Positions 62,765-64,000 of a stretch of 64,000 nucleotides of DNA are shown here, piece after piece; position 1 is the first letter of the stretch; every line of letters begins with the position of its first letter. The position numbers were made by a program, and so were the translations under genes. The DNA is taken from positions 79,830 to 143,829 of the forward strand of contig NZ_JAUYZI010000011.1 of the NCBI RefSeq assembly GCF_030700245.1. Reading direction: 5' to 3'. Origin of the DNA: Methylobacterium amylolyticum. GTDB taxonomy: Bacteria > Pseudomonadota > Alphaproteobacteria > Rhizobiales > Beijerinckiaceae. Below the pieces are notes generated by a model, which was not told the origin of the DNA, ran no database searches, and saw only the letters and a program-made list of their open reading frames with translations.

Positions 62765-64000
62765 CAGGGCGATTGCATATGGGTTGTTTGGGGTTCGATC
62801 TGGGCTGAAGGCGATGCGTTGACGCCTCCTGAGACGCAGGAGGCGCTCGATGCTGGCCGTGCAAGGATTGTTCGCGGCGGTGCCGGACCCGCGGGCGGCC
62901 AACGCCCGCCATCGGCTCGACGAGGTTCTGCTGGTCGCCCTGGCCGCCACGCTGTGCGGCGCCCAGACCTGCGTCGACATCGCCACCTTCGCCCGGGCCA
63001 AGCTGCCGCTGCTGCGCCGCTTCGTCCGCCTCGCCCACGGCGCGCCCAGCCACGACACCTTCAGCCGCCTGTTCCAGGCGCTCGACCCGCTCGCCTTCGA
63101 GGCCGCGTTCCGCGCCTTCATGGCCGCCTTCGCCAAAGCCCTGGACCAAGCGGCGCAGGACCAAGCGGCGCAGGACGAGCCCGACGGCACCGGCCGCCCG
63201 CGCATCGTCGCCCTCGACGGCAAGTCCCTGCGCGGCGCCATCCAGAGCGCCGGGCGCTCGACCCCGCTGCACCTCGTCACCGCCTGGGCCGCCGAGCAGC
63301 GCCTCGTCCTGGCCCAGCGCCACGCCCGCAACCGCAGCGAGGTCACCGCCGCGCGCGAGGTCATCGCCCTGCTCGACCTGCGCGATGCCGTCGTCACGCC
63401 CGACGCCCTGCACGGCAACCGCGCCACGGCCGCCGCCATCCTGGAACGGGGCGGAGCCTACGCCCTGATCCTCAAGGGCAACCGCGGCCCGCTGCACGCG
63501 GCCGCCCAGGCGCTGCTGGGCGAGGCCGATGCCGAGACGGCCGTCCGCACCAGCCACACCGCCCACGGCCGCTACGAGGAGCGCCGCGCCTGGGTCCGGG
63601 CCGTGCCGGGCTGGGCCGAACGCTACGGCTTCGCCGGCCTGTGCGCCATCGCCCGGGTCGACGGCCTGCGCCGCAGCACGCACGTGGACGCCCCTGCCGA
63701 GGCCGAGCCGCCCCAGACCCGCTACGTCGCCCTCTCGCAGCGGCTCGACCCCGCCGAGGTCCTGCGCGTGGTGCGCGCCCACTGGTCGATCGAGAACCAC
63801 CAGCACTGGCTGCTCGACGTCGCCTTCCGCGAGGACGCCATCCTCACCCGCAACGCCGTCACCGCCCAGAACCTCGCCCTGCTGCGCCGCCTCGCCCTCG
63901 GCCTGATCCGCCAGGACGCCACGAAGGGCTCCCTGCACACCAAACGACAGTTGGCCGGATGGAACGACGACTACCTCGCCGACCTCATCAGCCAAATGCG
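62765..64000 (+). mobile_element. ISAs1-family insertion sequence, right end outside the window
   Basis: The transposase at 62850 defines the element. The left end is placed at CAGGGCGATTGC (62765) because ISAs1 termini usually begin CAGGG and the repeat copy D breaks off there. The right end is beyond base 64000, so neither the inverted repeats nor a target duplication can be checked. Confidence 0.7.
62850..64000 (+). CDS. ISAs1-family DDE transposase (3' end outside the window)
   Basis: 383 residues are visible without a stop. VPDPRAANARHRLDEVLLVALAATLCGAQTC opens the protein in the ISAs1 (H-repeat) style. Catalytic acidic residues fit Asp in IVALDGKSLRGA, Asp in VVTPDALHGNRATAAAI and Glu in HWSIENHQHWLLDVAFRED. 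The family is usually 370-400 residues, so it is nearly complete. ATG 62850 is used. A 15-base unit (GACCAAGCGGCGCAG) is repeated twice in tandem at 63144-63173 and adds five residues in frame. It appears intact as far as seen. Confidence 0.93.
   Translation, partial: MLAVQGLFAAVPDPRAANARHRLDEVLLVALAATLCGAQTCVDIATFARAKLPLLRRFVRLAHGAPSHDTFSRLFQALDPLAFEAAFRAFMAAFAKALDQAAQDQAAQDEPDGTGRPRIVALDGKSLRGAIQSAGRSTPLHLVTAWAAEQRLVLAQRHARNRSEVTAAREVIALLDLRDAVVTPDALHGNRATAAAILERGGAYALILKGNRGPLHAAAQALLGEADAETAVRTSHTAHGRYEERRAWVRAVPGWAERYGFAGLCAIARVDGLRRSTHVDAPAEAEPPQTRYVALSQRLDPAEVLRVVRAHWSIENHQHWLLDVAFREDAILTRNAVTAQNLALLRRLALGLIRQDATKGSLHTKRQLAGWNDDYLADLISQM

Overview
The window looks like chromosomal DNA of a high-GC alphaproteobacterium, most likely a Methylobacterium/Methylorubrum-type member of the Rhizobiales. 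The evidence is very strong G/C preference at third codon positions, frequent GTG and TTG starts, the gene order obgE-proB-proA-nadD-rsfS-rlmH-envC-ctpA, an HWE-family histidine kinase, an Irr-type iron box, and a GGAAC-N16-CGTT promoter of the kind used by the alphaproteobacterial general stress sigma factor EcfG. I found no rRNA, tRNA or CRISPR array.

Layout. 0.2-4.9 kb: stress-flavoured block (PAS-LuxR regulator behind an EcfG-type promoter, two CsbD proteins, a membrane protein, a secreted protein). 5.4-6.2 kb: TauE/SafE exporter. 6.3-13.8 kb: AraC regulator, orphan ABC substrate-binding protein, and an acyl-CoA gene set (CoA ligase, thiolase, 3-hydroxyacyl-CoA dehydrogenase-type SDR, acyl-CoA dehydrogenase). 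14.4-15.0 kb: FMN reductase. 15.2-21.0 kb: metal-uptake cluster that looks copper-directed (two Cys-rich DUF2946-type proteins, PepSY membrane protein, TonB receptor, PCu(A)C chaperone, SCO protein). 21.2-26.1 kb: stand-alone LigD phosphoesterase domain, MgtC, small proteins, SDR, a frameshifted outer-membrane beta-barrel gene and a cupredoxin-like secreted protein. 26.2-29.7 kb: sugar-acid catabolism genes (IlvD/Edd dehydratase and two SDRs). 29.9-35.2 kb: O-antigen ligase-like protein, DUF2937, WD40 protein, DUF1275, receiver protein, DUF2939.

35.3-47.98 kb is one long run on the minus strand. In transcription order it is rplU, rpmA, GNAT, obgE, vapBC, proB, proA, nadD, rsfS, rlmH, envC-like, ctpA, a divergent polysaccharide deacetylase and rppH. 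It joins ribosome maturation, proline and NAD synthesis and cell-wall hydrolase control. 48.2-50.8 kb: FkbM methyltransferase, small unknown proteins and a YceI protein. 51.1-54.8 kb: ruvA, an HWE sensor kinase, and bfd-bfr iron storage behind an Irr-like box. 55.0-62.6 kb: dapB, gpmA, alkB, DUF817, DUF2809, three unknown envelope proteins, and asd with an unusual leader. The window ends inside an ISAs1-family insertion sequence that abuts a dispersed palindromic repeat.

Most worth following up: the copper-type cluster, the terminator-like hairpin in the asd leader, a palindromic repeat sitting in frame at the 5' end of the envC-like gene, an rsfS gene with no ATG/GTG/TTG ahead of its conserved first helix, and a toxin-antitoxin pair inside the obgE-proB synteny.
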